Positions 16,342 to 24,572 of a DNA stretch of 64,000 nt are shown piece after piece. Source of the stretch: Acholeplasmatales bacterium. GTDB taxonomy: Bacteria; Bacillota_I; Bacilli_A; Acholeplasmatales; JAEDCM01. A program made the translations under genes and the position numbers. The stretch's first letter is position 1. The number at the start of each line of letters is the position of its first letter. The stretch spans positions 42,367-106,366 of the forward strand of contig JAGCWW010000016.1 of assembly GCA_017961685.1 (NCBI GenBank). The letters run 5' to 3'. The notes beneath the pieces were generated by a model, which was not told the origin of the DNA, made no database searches, and saw only the letters and a program-made list of their open reading frames with translations.

Positions 16342-17079
16342 ATGGGTAGAGCACATGAAGTACGTGCAGCATCAATGGCTAAAACAGCCGCAGCAAAATC
16401 AAAATTATACGCAAAATACGGAAAAGAATTATATATGGCAGCTAAAGGAAACCCTGATCCAGTTAACAACCTTGCTTTAAGAGGTGTTGTTGCTAGAGCT
16501 AAGAAAGATCAAGTTCCTGCAGATGTTATTAAAAGAGCAATAGAAAAGGCAGCTGGTGGATCAGCTGAATCATATATCTACAAGAGATTCGAAGGTTTCG
16601 GACACAATAACTCAATGGTTATCGTTGACTGTTTAACTGATAATGGAAATAGAACAGCAGCTACAATTCCAACAATCTTCTCTAAGTGTGGAATTAAGAT
16701 GGGTGTTCCTGGTTGTGCAGCTCACAGCTTCAAGAACCAATCAATCTTCACATTTGAAGGAAAGACTGAAGATGAAGTACTTGAAATCTTATTAATGGCT
16801 GATTGTGATGTAGATGAAGTTAATGTAGATGAAGATGGATGGGTAACAGTTACAGCTAAACCAGAAGCATACAACGCAGTTAGAACAGCTTTAACAGATG
16901 CAGATCCAGAAATCAAATTTGAAGATGATAAGATTACTTGGACTCCAAATGATTATGTTGACTTAGATGATGAACAAATGGAAAAGTTCCAAAGATTCTT
17001 AGATATGCTTGAAGATAACGAAGACGTTCAAGACGTTTATCATAATGTAAATATGCCTATAGTTGAGGAAGAAGAATAA
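16342..17079 (+). CDS. yebC: YebC/PmpR family protein
   Basis: 245 residues, normal length for the family. Opens MGRAHEVRAASMAKTAAAKS, a version of the family's MGRKWANIKHKK-type basic start, followed by the helical domain (KAKLYAKYGKELYMAAK-like) and the typical KKDQVPADVIKRAIEKAAGG. The C-terminal domain ends with the acidic DVQDVYHNVNM motif. YebC proteins bind DNA as regulators in some bacteria, and in others help ribosomes pass proline stretches. Expressed alone from a good promoter; well-biased codons suggest high expression. Confidence 0.93.
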   Translation: MGRAHEVRAASMAKTAAAKSKLYAKYGKELYMAAKGNPDPVNNLALRGVVARAKKDQVPADVIKRAIEKAAGGSAESYIYKRFEGFGHNNSMVIVDCLTDNGNRTAATIPTIFSKCGIKMGVPGCAAHSFKNQSIFTFEGKTEDEVLEILLMADCDVDEVNVDEDGWVTVTAKPEAYNAVRTALTDADPEIKFEDDKITWTPNDYVDLDDEQMEKFQRFLDMLEDNEDVQDVYHNVNMPIVEEEE

Positions 17080-17080
17080 A

Positions 17081-17104
17081 AGACGGCTTGATAGCCGTTT
17101 TTAT
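17081..17104 (+). terminator. Terminator of yebC
   Basis: GACGGCT/AGCCGTT-type stem with TGAT loop, then five T. Confidence 0.82.
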
Positions 17105-17125
17105 TTCCTAAAAGGAGGTTAAATT

Positions 17126-18751
17126 ATGAAGAAGAGTTATTTACTTGCTTTAATACCCTTATGCCTAGTTTTTGTAGGTTGTAAGAAAAAAACAACTAAG
17201 ACAAAAACTACTAGTAAAGATACTACTAGAGTTACAACAAATTTAAATACAACAACAAAACTAACAACATCTAAAAAAACTCCTGATTATGAAGAATTAT
17301 TACAGGATTATTACTATGAAGTTAAAGGCGATGATGTCATAATTCTTGGAGTTAAAGAGAAAGAAGCCCAAGAATTAGTGGTTCCTGAAGGAGTTACTAA
17401 AATAGTAGATGATGATGACTATGATGGCTTTAGATATTTATATAACCTAGAAAAAGTAACATTACCTAAATCATTAAAGGAAATAGAAAAAGGGTCTTTT
17501 GCAGGCTGTAATAAGTTAGTGGAAATATATAATTTATCAGATATAAATTTAACTTTAAATGATGAAAATGATAAAACATATATTACAGAAAATGCCTATG
17601 CAATTCATAAATCTTTAAGTGAAGAATCAAATATTGTAAGATTTAATGGCTATTCATTTATTCATACAGATGAGGTAAGTAAGTTATTTAATTATACAGG
17701 TACTGATAAATTTTTGACAACTCCATCTAGTTATAATTATATTGGTGAAGATATCACAAGTTATGATATAAGAGAAAAAGCATTTATGTATAACGAAATG
17801 GTTACGCTTGAATTATCAGAAGCCGTAAATGTTATTGAAAGTTATGCCTTTGGAGATTGCTATAATTTATCAAGTGTTATAGTTGGTAAAAATGTAACTG
17901 AAATAAAAAGTCATGCTTTTGGTAGTGATGATAGATCTGATGAAGCTTATACAGTTGGTATGTATAATGAATGTAATAGATTAGTTGAAGTAATTAATAA
18001 ATCAGATTTAAATATCGAAAAGGGCAGTAGAACTAATGGGCGTATTGCTAAAAATGCTTTAGTTGTAAAAGGAGAAAATGAGGATTCATCTATCGTCATA
18101 AAAGATAATTATGTTTTCTTAAAAACAAGTGATGAAGCATATTTAACATGTTATATAGGAAATGAAGAAACTGTTATAACACCTGATTCATTTGTTTTTG
18201 GAAATGAGACAATAGATTCATACATTATAAACGATTATGCGCTAGCTTATAAAGATAATATAGAAAAAGTAATTATTTCTAATTCAGCAACATCTATTGA
18301 ACAAGGTATAATTTTTAATGATCAATTTCATAGAAGAAATGATACAGTAGAAGAAATAATAATAGGAAATAATGTAACATTTATTCAAGCAAATGCCTTT
18401 GCTGAGTCATATGAGTTAAAAAAATTAACTCTTGGTAGTAAAGTCAAAAATATAAAAATAGGTTCGTTTTCTTATTGTTCTGAATTAACTGATGTAGTTA
18501 TTTTATCTGAAGAAACATTAGAGTTAGATGAAAAATCATTTTACAAACCAAACAATTCAGATTATAAGCCAATAGAAAGAGTATTCTTTAAAGGTACTAA
18601 AGAAACATGGGATAATTGGCCAAGTGATAAAAAAGGTATAAATAATAGCCAATTATTTAATGCAACAATCTATTACTATAGTGCCGAAAAACCAACTGAT
18701 GATGGTAATTACTGGACTATGGTAAATGATGAAATAATTATATGGGAATAG
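17126..18751 (+). CDS. BspA-type leucine-rich repeat lipoprotein
   Basis: 541 residues. Lipoprotein signal with lipobox VFVG-C19, followed by a Lys/Thr-rich tether of about 45 residues. The rest contains LRR_5/BspA-like repeats: YLYNLEKVTLPKSLKEIEKG, FGDCYNLSSVIVGKNVTEI and FAESYELKKLTLGSKVKNI show the NL..V.L...V..I pattern. Surface-displayed on the cell after lipidation by Lgt (encoded at 40917). BspA-type proteins bind host or neighbour surfaces in gut and oral bacteria. AAGGAGG ribosome site; the DUF2156 gene follows after 3 bases. Confidence 0.88.
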   Translation: MKKSYLLALIPLCLVFVGCKKKTTKTKTTSKDTTRVTTNLNTTTKLTTSKKTPDYEELLQDYYYEVKGDDVIILGVKEKEAQELVVPEGVTKIVDDDDYDGFRYLYNLEKVTLPKSLKEIEKGSFAGCNKLVEIYNLSDINLTLNDENDKTYITENAYAIHKSLSEESNIVRFNGYSFIHTDEVSKLFNYTGTDKFLTTPSSYNYIGEDITSYDIREKAFMYNEMVTLELSEAVNVIESYAFGDCYNLSSVIVGKNVTEIKSHAFGSDDRSDEAYTVGMYNECNRLVEVINKSDLNIEKGSRTNGRIAKNALVVKGENEDSSIVIKDNYVFLKTSDEAYLTCYIGNEETVITPDSFVFGNETIDSYIINDYALAYKDNIEKVIISNSATSIEQGIIFNDQFHRRNDTVEEIIIGNNVTFIQANAFAESYELKKLTLGSKVKNIKIGSFSYCSELTDVVILSEETLELDEKSFYKPNNSDYKPIERVFFKGTKETWDNWPSDKKGINNSQLFNATIYYYSAEKPTDDGNYWTMVNDEIIIWE

Positions 18752-18754
18752 GTT

Positions 18755-19570
18755 ATGACATTTAAAAAGATTACATGCAAAGATTTAGATATTATAAAAA
18801 AATTTGTATCTACTAATAATTATTTTATATCTGATTTAACTGTTGGTGCGATATTCATGTGGAAAGACTTTTATGGTTATGAAATATGTTATAACAATGA
18901 TTATCTAATTATTAAATCAGATGATGGATATTTATTTCCTTTAGGTGATTATAAAAAAGGCATTGAAGCAATAAAAGAAGAAAAAATAACATTAATACCA
19001 GAACAATACATAGATAATTTTAAAGACTATAAATTAGAAGAAATTGATTTTAGAAAAGATTATGTATATAACGCTTTTGATTTAGCATATTTAGAGGATA
19101 AGAAATATGAAAAAAAGCTTGAACATATAAAAAAGTTTAATAAGCTATATCCTAATTATAGTTATGAAATTATAAGTAAAGATAATATTAAAGATATTAT
19201 AAATGAATATTCTAATCTAACAAGACCAGTAGAGAAAATGGCTATATATGAAGCTAATATGGCTCTTGAAGTCTTAAAACATTATGATGATAACACATTT
19301 ATTGGAATGCTTTTAAAAGTTGATGGCAGAGTAATAGCTTTTACTGTAGGTGAGATTTTATTTGACATTTTACATGTTCATATAGAAAAAGCAAATATAG
19401 AATATAAAGGTGTATATCAAGTGATTAATAATTTGTTTTCTAAATATATATTAGAAAATTATAATATTAAATATATTAATAGACAAGATGATGCAGGTTT
19501 TGAAGGGCTTAGAAAAGCAAAGAAATCATATTATCCCACAACATATTATAAAAAATATTTTACAAAATAA
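18755..19570 (+). CDS. DUF2156 protein (phosphatidylglycerol lysyltransferase C-terminal-like)
   Basis: 271 residues. Matches the stand-alone DUF2156 pattern: N-terminal FVSTNNYFISDLTVGAIFMWKDFYGYEI, central PVEKMAIYEANMALEVLKHYD, then a GNAT-like core (GMLLKVDGRVIAFTVGEIL and VHIEKAN-EYKGVYQVINNLF) and final INRQDDAGFEGLRKAKKSYYPTTY-type box. The fold is that of aminoacyl-tRNA-dependent acyltransferases such as MprF's catalytic part, but it has no membrane domain, so the substrate is unknown. Follows the lipoprotein gene directly and shares its transcript. Confidence 0.85.
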   Translation: MTFKKITCKDLDIIKKFVSTNNYFISDLTVGAIFMWKDFYGYEICYNNDYLIIKSDDGYLFPLGDYKKGIEAIKEEKITLIPEQYIDNFKDYKLEEIDFRKDYVYNAFDLAYLEDKKYEKKLEHIKKFNKLYPNYSYEIISKDNIKDIINEYSNLTRPVEKMAIYEANMALEVLKHYDDNTFIGMLLKVDGRVIAFTVGEILFDILHVHIEKANIEYKGVYQVINNLFSKYILENYNIKYINRQDDAGFEGLRKAKKSYYPTTYYKKYFTK

Positions 19571-19600
19571 AATGCGAGAAATTTTCTTGCATTTTTTCTT
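19570..19600 (+). terminator. Terminator after the DUF2156 gene
   Basis: AAATGCGAGAA/TTCTTGCATTT stem (one G-T pair), 3-base loop, T-rich tail. Confidence 0.8.
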
Positions 19601-19608
19601 TTTATCTA

Positions 19609-19664
19609 TTGTATTTTTATAAAACAATGCTATAATATAGTTGAACAGTTGAATAAACGTTCAA
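19609..19664 (+). promoter_or_regulatory. Promoter and ArsR/SmtB-type operator of the metal operon
   Basis: TTGTAT (19609-19614), 16-base spacer, TATAAT (19631-19636). Just downstream, TTGAA-N6-TTCAA at 19649-19664 contains the TGAA-N6-TTCA form typical of SmtB/CzrA/CadC operators; a wider TTGAAC/GTTCAA pair also spans 19641-19664. Confidence 0.75.
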
Positions 19665-19681
19665 GTGTAAGGAGTGATAAC

Positions 19682-19993
19682 ATGTCAGTTGAAGATATAA
19701 AAAAAGAACTACCAAATGAAGATAGTTTATATGATTTAGCGGAATTATTCAAAGTATTTGGTGATTCAACGCGTATAAGAATATTATCTTGCTTAAAGGT
19801 TAGTGAGTTATGCGTTAATGATATCGCAGAGGCACTTAATATGACATTATCAGCTGTAAGTCATCAATTAAGAATTCTTAAGAATGCTTATCTAATTAAA
19901 TCTAGAAAGCAAGGAAAAGAAGTATATTATTCTTTAGATGATGATCATGTAGAAAAAATAATTGACTGTGGACTTGACCACATTAATGAATAG
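19682..19993 (+). CDS. ArsR/SmtB-family metal-responsive repressor
   Basis: 103 residues. Winged-helix fold with LAELFKVFGDSTRIRILSCL, then the recognition region ELCVNDIAEALNMTLSAVSHQLRIL, and a wing KSRKQGKEVYYSL. The ELCVND motif near the alpha3 helix carries a Cys as in the CadC metal-binding motif ELCVCD, here with a single Cys. The C-terminal DDDHVEKIIDCGLDHINE supplies D, H and C ligands like the alpha5 zinc site of CzrA/SmtB (DxxHxxxx...HxxE). ATG 19682 with AAGGAGTG; the in-frame earlier start lies in the operator. Heads an operon with an HMA protein and a P1B ATPase. Confidence 0.9.
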   Translation: MSVEDIKKELPNEDSLYDLAELFKVFGDSTRIRILSCLKVSELCVNDIAEALNMTLSAVSHQLRILKNAYLIKSRKQGKEVYYSLDDDHVEKIIDCGLDHINE

Positions 19994-20003
19994 GAGGTAT
20001 ATT

Positions 20004-20222
20004 ATGCAAAAGAGTTTTAGATTAATAGATTTAGATTGTGCAAATTGTGCAAGTAAAATGGAAAGAGGAATAAATAAGATTAAAGGAGTAAATAGTTGTA
20101 ATATCAATTTCATGATGCAAAAGATGATTATTGATATTGATGATGATAAATTTGAATCTATCATGGACGAGGTAGAAAAATATATTAAGAAAGTAGAACC
20201 AGATTGTAAGGTTAAAAGATAA
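20004..20222 (+). CDS. HMA-domain metal chaperone
   Basis: 72 residues, one ferredoxin-like heavy-metal-associated domain. Metal motif is DLDCANCASKME (CxxC near residues 11-14). AGGAGG at 19992-19997 fixes the start at 20004. The stop TAA overlaps the ATG of the transporter (TAATG). The HMA domain normally fused to the N-terminus of CadA/ZntA transporters is missing from the following ATPase, so this is the split-out version and presumably delivers metal to it. Confidence 0.9.
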   Translation: MQKSFRLIDLDCANCASKMERGINKIKGVNSCNINFMMQKMIIDIDDDKFESIMDEVEKYIKKVEPDCKVKR

Positions 20223-22072
20223 TGAAAAAAAGATTAATTAGGATAATTATATCTTTAATCTTATTTATAACTTTATTTACTGTTGATAAAATAATTGGGC
20301 TAGATGATGTAGTTGATATGGATTTTCCAATCCTACCATTTTGTCTATATCTAGCAATATATATTCTAATAGGTTATGATGTTGTATTTAAAGCAATTAG
20401 AAATATATGTCATGGTCAAATATTTGATGAGAATTTCTTAATGTGTGTAGCAACAATAGGTGCTTATGCGATTGGTGCATATGAAGAAGCAGTAGTCGTT
20501 TTATTATTTTATCAAATAGGTGAATATTTCCAAGATTACGCAGTTAATAAATCAAGAAAATCCATTTCAAGTTTAATGAATATTAGACCTGATTATGCCA
20601 ATCTACTAATAGATGGGGAATTCAAGGAAGTTGATCCAGAAGAAGTAAAAATAGGAGATATTATATTAGTAAAACCTGGAGAAAAGATTCCACTAGATGG
20701 AATAATTGTTAAAGGTGAAACATCAATTGATACTAAGAGTTTAACAGGTGAATCTTTGCCTAGAGATGCATTTACTAATGATTTAGTAATAAGTGGATGT
20801 GTTAATATTAGTAGTCAAATTGAAGTTAAGGTAGAGAAAGAATTTTATGATTCAACTGTATCAAAAATACTTGATTTAGTTGAAAATGCAACAAGCCAAA
20901 AGGCTAAGTATGAGAACTTCATAACTAAGTTCGCAAAGTTCTACACACCTATAGTTTGTCTTCTTGCATTATTACTATTCTTAATACCTGGAATAATCAC
21001 AAGTAACTATCAAGAATGGCTTTATAGAGCCCTTAACTTCTTAGTAGTATCTTGTCCATGTGCTCTTGTTATATCTATTCCATTATCATTCTTTAGTGGT
21101 ATTGGAGCCGCAAGTAAAAATGGTATTTTAATTAAAGGTTCTAACTACTTAGAACAATTTAATAAAGTTAATACTTTTGTATTTGATAAAACAGGAACTT
21201 TAACTAAAGGAAACTTTAAAGTAACTAAGATTTATCCAGAAAATAGGAAAGATGACATTATTAAATATGCAGCTATTGCTGAATATAATTCAAGTCATCC
21301 TATAGCTAGAAGTATCGTAGAATTTTATAATAATGAAATAGATACAGATTACATTTTAACTAATGTTTCTGGTAAAGGTATAATTGCGAAGAAGAATGAA
21401 GAAATAATTCTTTGTGGTAATGATAAATTATTACTTGAAAACAACATAGAATTTGATAAAGTTGAAGAAGTAGGAACAATTATTTATGTTGCTAGAAATA
21501 ATAATTATTTAGGTTATATTTTAATAACTGATGAAGTTAAAGAAGAATCTAGTTATGTTATTAGTTCACTTAATAACTTTAGTAGAACTATAATGCTAAC
21601 AGGTGATAACTTTAAACAAGCAAGTTTTGTTAAAGAAAGCCTAAACTTAAGCGATTTTAAGGCATCACTTTTACCACAAGATAAAGTATATGAATTAAAG
21701 AATATTATGGATAATAATGATTCATTAACTTGCTTTGTAGGTGATGGTATAAATGATGCTCCAGTATTAGCTACAGCTAATATTGGTATTGCTATGGGGG
21801 CATTAGGAAGCGATGCTGCAATTGAAGCCAGCGATATAGTTTTAATGAAAGATGATTTAAAAGGCTTATTAGTATTAAAGAAAATAGCTAAAAAGACAAT
21901 GAGAGTTGTTTTAGAAAATATCATCTTTGCATTAACTATTAAAATTGGCGTATTAATTTTATCTGCATTAGGTATTACTAATATGTGGATTGCTGTATTT
22001 GCAGACGTTGGCGTTGCAATACTTGCAATACTTAACGCTATGCGTGTTGGATCAAAAAAATATGAGGTATAA
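20222..22072 (+). CDS. P1B-type heavy-metal-exporting ATPase (Cd/Zn/Pb type)
   Basis: 616 residues. Cation channel motif SCPCALVISIP with C278-P279-C280; phosphorylation motif DKTGT with D322; TGES actuator loop (SLTGESLPRD); HP motif (SSHPIARS); hinge GDGINDAPVLATANIG. The last membrane helix carries ADVGVAILAILNAMR, where the Asp is the Zn/Cd/Pb-type (P1B-2) ligand, unlike copper pumps. About eight membrane helices are expected. It lacks an N-terminal HMA domain, which is encoded by the preceding gene. Induced by metal through the ArsR repressor upstream (inference). Confidence 0.93.
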   Translation: MKKRLIRIIISLILFITLFTVDKIIGLDDVVDMDFPILPFCLYLAIYILIGYDVVFKAIRNICHGQIFDENFLMCVATIGAYAIGAYEEAVVVLLFYQIGEYFQDYAVNKSRKSISSLMNIRPDYANLLIDGEFKEVDPEEVKIGDIILVKPGEKIPLDGIIVKGETSIDTKSLTGESLPRDAFTNDLVISGCVNISSQIEVKVEKEFYDSTVSKILDLVENATSQKAKYENFITKFAKFYTPIVCLLALLLFLIPGIITSNYQEWLYRALNFLVVSCPCALVISIPLSFFSGIGAASKNGILIKGSNYLEQFNKVNTFVFDKTGTLTKGNFKVTKIYPENRKDDIIKYAAIAEYNSSHPIARSIVEFYNNEIDTDYILTNVSGKGIIAKKNEEIILCGNDKLLLENNIEFDKVEEVGTIIYVARNNNYLGYILITDEVKEESSYVISSLNNFSRTIMLTGDNFKQASFVKESLNLSDFKASLLPQDKVYELKNIMDNNDSLTCFVGDGINDAPVLATANIGIAMGALGSDAAIEASDIVLMKDDLKGLLVLKKIAKKTMRVVLENIIFALTIKIGVLILSALGITNMWIAVFADVGVAILAILNAMRVGSKKYEV

Positions 22073-22074
22073 AT

Positions 22075-22773
22075 ATGAATAAATATTTAGAAGAAACTCC
22101 TCTACTAGATTTCCATAATAAGAAAATAGAAGAATTAGTTCAAACAAAAAAATGGATGGAGTTAGAAGAACTTGATAGAATTAAAGAAATATATAACTAT
22201 ATAAGAGATGATATTTTATTTGGTTATAACGTTGATGATAAAATAAAAGCTTCTAAAGTTTTAAAAGATGGTTTTGGTCAATGTAATACAAAAGGTATAT
22301 TATTTATGGCTCTATTAAGAAGCTGTAATATACCTTGTAGAATACATGGATTTACAATTGATAAGAAGCTTCAAGAAGGAGCTATGACAGGTTTTGTTTA
22401 TAAGAAAGCCCCTAAAAATATCTTACATAGTTGGGTAGAAGTTTATTATGATAATAACTGGTTTGAACTTGAAGGATTTATCTTAGATAAGCCATATTTA
22501 ACACATCTACAAAATAAATTTATAGAAGTAAATGGTACATTTATGGGCTATGGTGTAGCGGTTAAAGACTTTAAAAATCCAGTAATAGATTTTAATAAAA
22601 ATAATACATATATTCAAAGTGAAGGTATTAATCAAGACTTTGGAATTTATGATAATCCAGATTTATTATTTAATAGTTATAAACAAGAATTATCTCGTTT
22701 TAAAAGATTCTTATTTAGACATTATGGTAGACATAAAATGAATAAGAATGTAAAAAAAGTAAGAAGTCACTAA
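22075..22773 (+). CDS. Transglutaminase-like cysteine protease-fold protein
   Basis: 232 residues, cytoplasmic. Transglutaminase core: RIKEIYNYIRDDILFGYN, the nucleophile motif GFGQCNTKGILFMALLRSCNIPCR, and LHSWVEVYYDNNWFELEGF supplying the catalytic His; the third triad member appears to be replaced by Glu (FELEG) where Asp is common. ATG 2 bases after the metal ATPase stop, so probably in the same transcript. Whether it works with the metal pump is unknown; it may simply be a downstream passenger. Confidence 0.85.
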   Translation: MNKYLEETPLLDFHNKKIEELVQTKKWMELEELDRIKEIYNYIRDDILFGYNVDDKIKASKVLKDGFGQCNTKGILFMALLRSCNIPCRIHGFTIDKKLQEGAMTGFVYKKAPKNILHSWVEVYYDNNWFELEGFILDKPYLTHLQNKFIEVNGTFMGYGVAVKDFKNPVIDFNKNNTYIQSEGINQDFGIYDNPDLLFNSYKQELSRFKRFLFRHYGRHKMNKNVKKVRSH

Positions 22774-22790
22774 ACAAAGTGACTTTTTTA
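22764..22790 (+). terminator. Terminator of the metal operon
   Basis: AAGTCACT/AGTGACTT stem overlapping the last codons of the upstream gene, 6-base loop, then T. Confidence 0.8.
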
Positions 22791-22803
22791 TTAAAATAAA
22801 AAA

Positions 22804-22832
22804 TTGCTATTTTATTAAAATAAAGATATAAT
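22804..22832 (+). promoter_or_regulatory. Promoter upstream of the membrane protein at 22879
   Basis: TTGCTA (22804-22809), 17-base spacer, TATAAT (22827-22832). A repeated TTTTATTAAAATAAA unit brackets the -35 box. Confidence 0.65.
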
Positions 22833-22878
22833 AAAATTAGATATTATGTGCATATTGTTTAAAAGGGGGCAAATAAAT

Positions 22879-23799
22879 ATGTTTTATGAATTTTTCAGTG
22901 AGAAGAACACACCTTATTTCGTAGTTGTGTTAGGTATCGTAATTATTGTATTAGTAATAGCTCTATTTATTCTACAATTTATCTTCCAAAAGAAGTTATC
23001 AACTAAATCAATTGATATTGTTTCACGTATTGAAACAGATGCTATTACAGGTGATGAATGTGTTAAGATGACTATCGCAAACACAGGATTCCATAGTATT
23101 GAAATTAGAGGTTTTGGTTTCAAACATAAGAATAGAGATTATGATTATTTAAGAACATACAAGGATGAAAGAAATATTCCTGTATATCAAAAAATAGTAA
23201 TTTCTCCAAGAGATTCACTTGAAACTATTATTGATTTAAATGATTTAAAGGCTAAGCTTAATACTACTAAGATTGGTAAGTTTAAAGCTTATGTAATTGA
23301 TGTTTATGGCAATTATTGTTTAATTAACGCAAAAGATGTAAAAGCCTTTGTTGAGCTATATTTCAAACATGTTGAATATATTGAAAAGGTTAGAAACATG
23401 CCTGTTGAAAAACAAGAAAAGAAGCTTAAGAAAGAACATATGTATGAAGATAGAAAGAAGAAAATTCTTAATCATACAATTGAAGATACATTTGAAAAAG
23501 CTAATATCGATGGTAAAGAACATAAGAAAGAAGAACCAATCGCATATGATGCAACTAATTATGCTGAACCAGTAAAAATTATTGAAAAAGAACAATTAGA
23601 AAAAGAAGAACAAATTAATTCAACTAATAACTTTGAAGATCATTATGAAACAGAAGTTAATGAACCATCAGTTGATGAACAATATGAAAAAGCTAGCGAA
23701 AATAATGATTTCGTATTTGGCGGTTTCTCATTTGATGATGATTTATCAAAAGAAATTAGTGAAGAAGTTGAAGAAACTGAAGAAGATGAAAATAAATAA
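22879..23799 (+). CDS. Single-pass membrane protein with acidic tail, unknown family
   Basis: 306 residues. One membrane helix at about 13-38; a predicted beta-rich domain at 45-160 (CVKMTIANTGFHSIEIRGFGF, then ISPRDSLETIIDL) of Ig-like character; a basic helical region (EKQEKKLKKEHMYEDRKKK); then a long low-complexity acidic C-terminus rich in Glu, Asp and Asn. ATG 22879 chosen because GGGGGC lies 8-13 bases upstream; earlier in-frame starts lie before it. Own promoter and terminator. No function assignable. Confidence 0.78.
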   Translation: MFYEFFSEKNTPYFVVVLGIVIIVLVIALFILQFIFQKKLSTKSIDIVSRIETDAITGDECVKMTIANTGFHSIEIRGFGFKHKNRDYDYLRTYKDERNIPVYQKIVISPRDSLETIIDLNDLKAKLNTTKIGKFKAYVIDVYGNYCLINAKDVKAFVELYFKHVEYIEKVRNMPVEKQEKKLKKEHMYEDRKKKILNHTIEDTFEKANIDGKEHKKEEPIAYDATNYAEPVKIIEKEQLEKEEQINSTNNFEDHYETEVNEPSVDEQYEKASENNDFVFGGFSFDDDLSKEISEEVEETEEDENK

Positions 23800-23822
23800 T
23801 CCCTAATCTAGGGATTTTTTCT
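23798..23822 (+). terminator. Terminator
   Basis: AATCCCT/AGGGATT stem, 5-base loop, six T. Confidence 0.85.
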
Positions 23823-23826
23823 TATA

Positions 23827-23846
23827 TTTAAGAAATATTTAAAGAT
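23827..23846 (+). repeat. Direct repeat upstream of the response regulator gene
   Basis: TTTAAGAAA (23827) and TTTAAAGAT (23838) are spaced exactly 11 bases apart, like the array at 25815 in the same gene cluster. Probable binding sites of the OmpR-type regulator encoded next. Confidence 0.5.
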
Positions 23847-23891
23847 TATAATTGAAAAATAAGGTAAAATATGAGTGTAGGATGTGATATT

Positions 23892-24572
23892 ATGAAATAT
23901 GATTGCTTAATTGTTGATGATGAAGAAATGTTAGCTAATAGCACAAAAGATTATTTTAATCTTTTTGAAGTAAAAACTTATAGTGTTAATTCATATAAAG
24001 AATGCATGGAGTTTTTAAAAGAAAACGAAGCTGAATTAATTTTATTAGATATAAATCTTAAGGACGGATTAGGTTTTAATTTATGTAAGGAATTAAGAAC
24101 ATCAACAAGTATTCCTATTATTTTTATTTCAGCTAGAAATACAGATGATGATAAAATAATTGCCCTAAATATAGGCGGAGATGATTATGTAGAAAAACCA
24201 TATTCACTTGGAGTTTTACTAGCGAAAGTTAAAGCAGTATTAAAGAGATTTAAGAAGGATGAAGCTAAATGTTTTAATGATGGGCATTTAAAAATTGATT
24301 ATATAAATAAAGAAGTTTATGTAGATAATAAATTAGTTAAATTAACAAGCATTGAATATAAATTACTAATTTATCTTGCAAATAATTCAAAAAGATTAGT
24401 TTCTAAAGATGAATTATTTATTAATGTATGGCAAGATAAATTCACTCAAGATGGAACACTAAATGTTCATATAAGAAAAATAAGAGAAGCAATTGAATTA
24501 GATCCAAACAATCCTAAATACATAATTACTGTATGGAAAGAAGGATATAGATTTGAAGGTGAATCTAAATGA
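23892..24572 (+). CDS. OmpR/PhoB-family response regulator
   Basis: 226 residues. Receiver 1-115 with D9-D10, phosphoacceptor D53 (LILLDINL), Ser/Thr in FISAR and Lys in YVEKPY; winged-helix output domain about 130-226 (LTSIEYKLLIYLANN and TLNVHIRKIREAIE). ATG 23892 with a weak AGGATG site. Stop TGA overlaps the ATG of the kinase gene (ATGA). With the kinase and the ABC exporter downstream this forms a BceRS-BceAB/VraSR-like detoxification or cell-envelope stress module (inference from context). Confidence 0.93.
   Translation: MKYDCLIVDDEEMLANSTKDYFNLFEVKTYSVNSYKECMEFLKENEAELILLDINLKDGLGFNLCKELRTSTSIPIIFISARNTDDDKIIALNIGGDDYVEKPYSLGVLLAKVKAVLKRFKKDEAKCFNDGHLKIDYINKEVYVDNKLVKLTSIEYKLLIYLANNSKRLVSKDELFINVWQDKFTQDGTLNVHIRKIREAIELDPNNPKYIITVWKEGYRFEGESK

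Noticed and set aside
22786..22825. TTTTATTAAAATAAA duplicates as an IS scar
   Set aside because: Pure AT low-complexity repeats around a promoter; no element or longer duplication.
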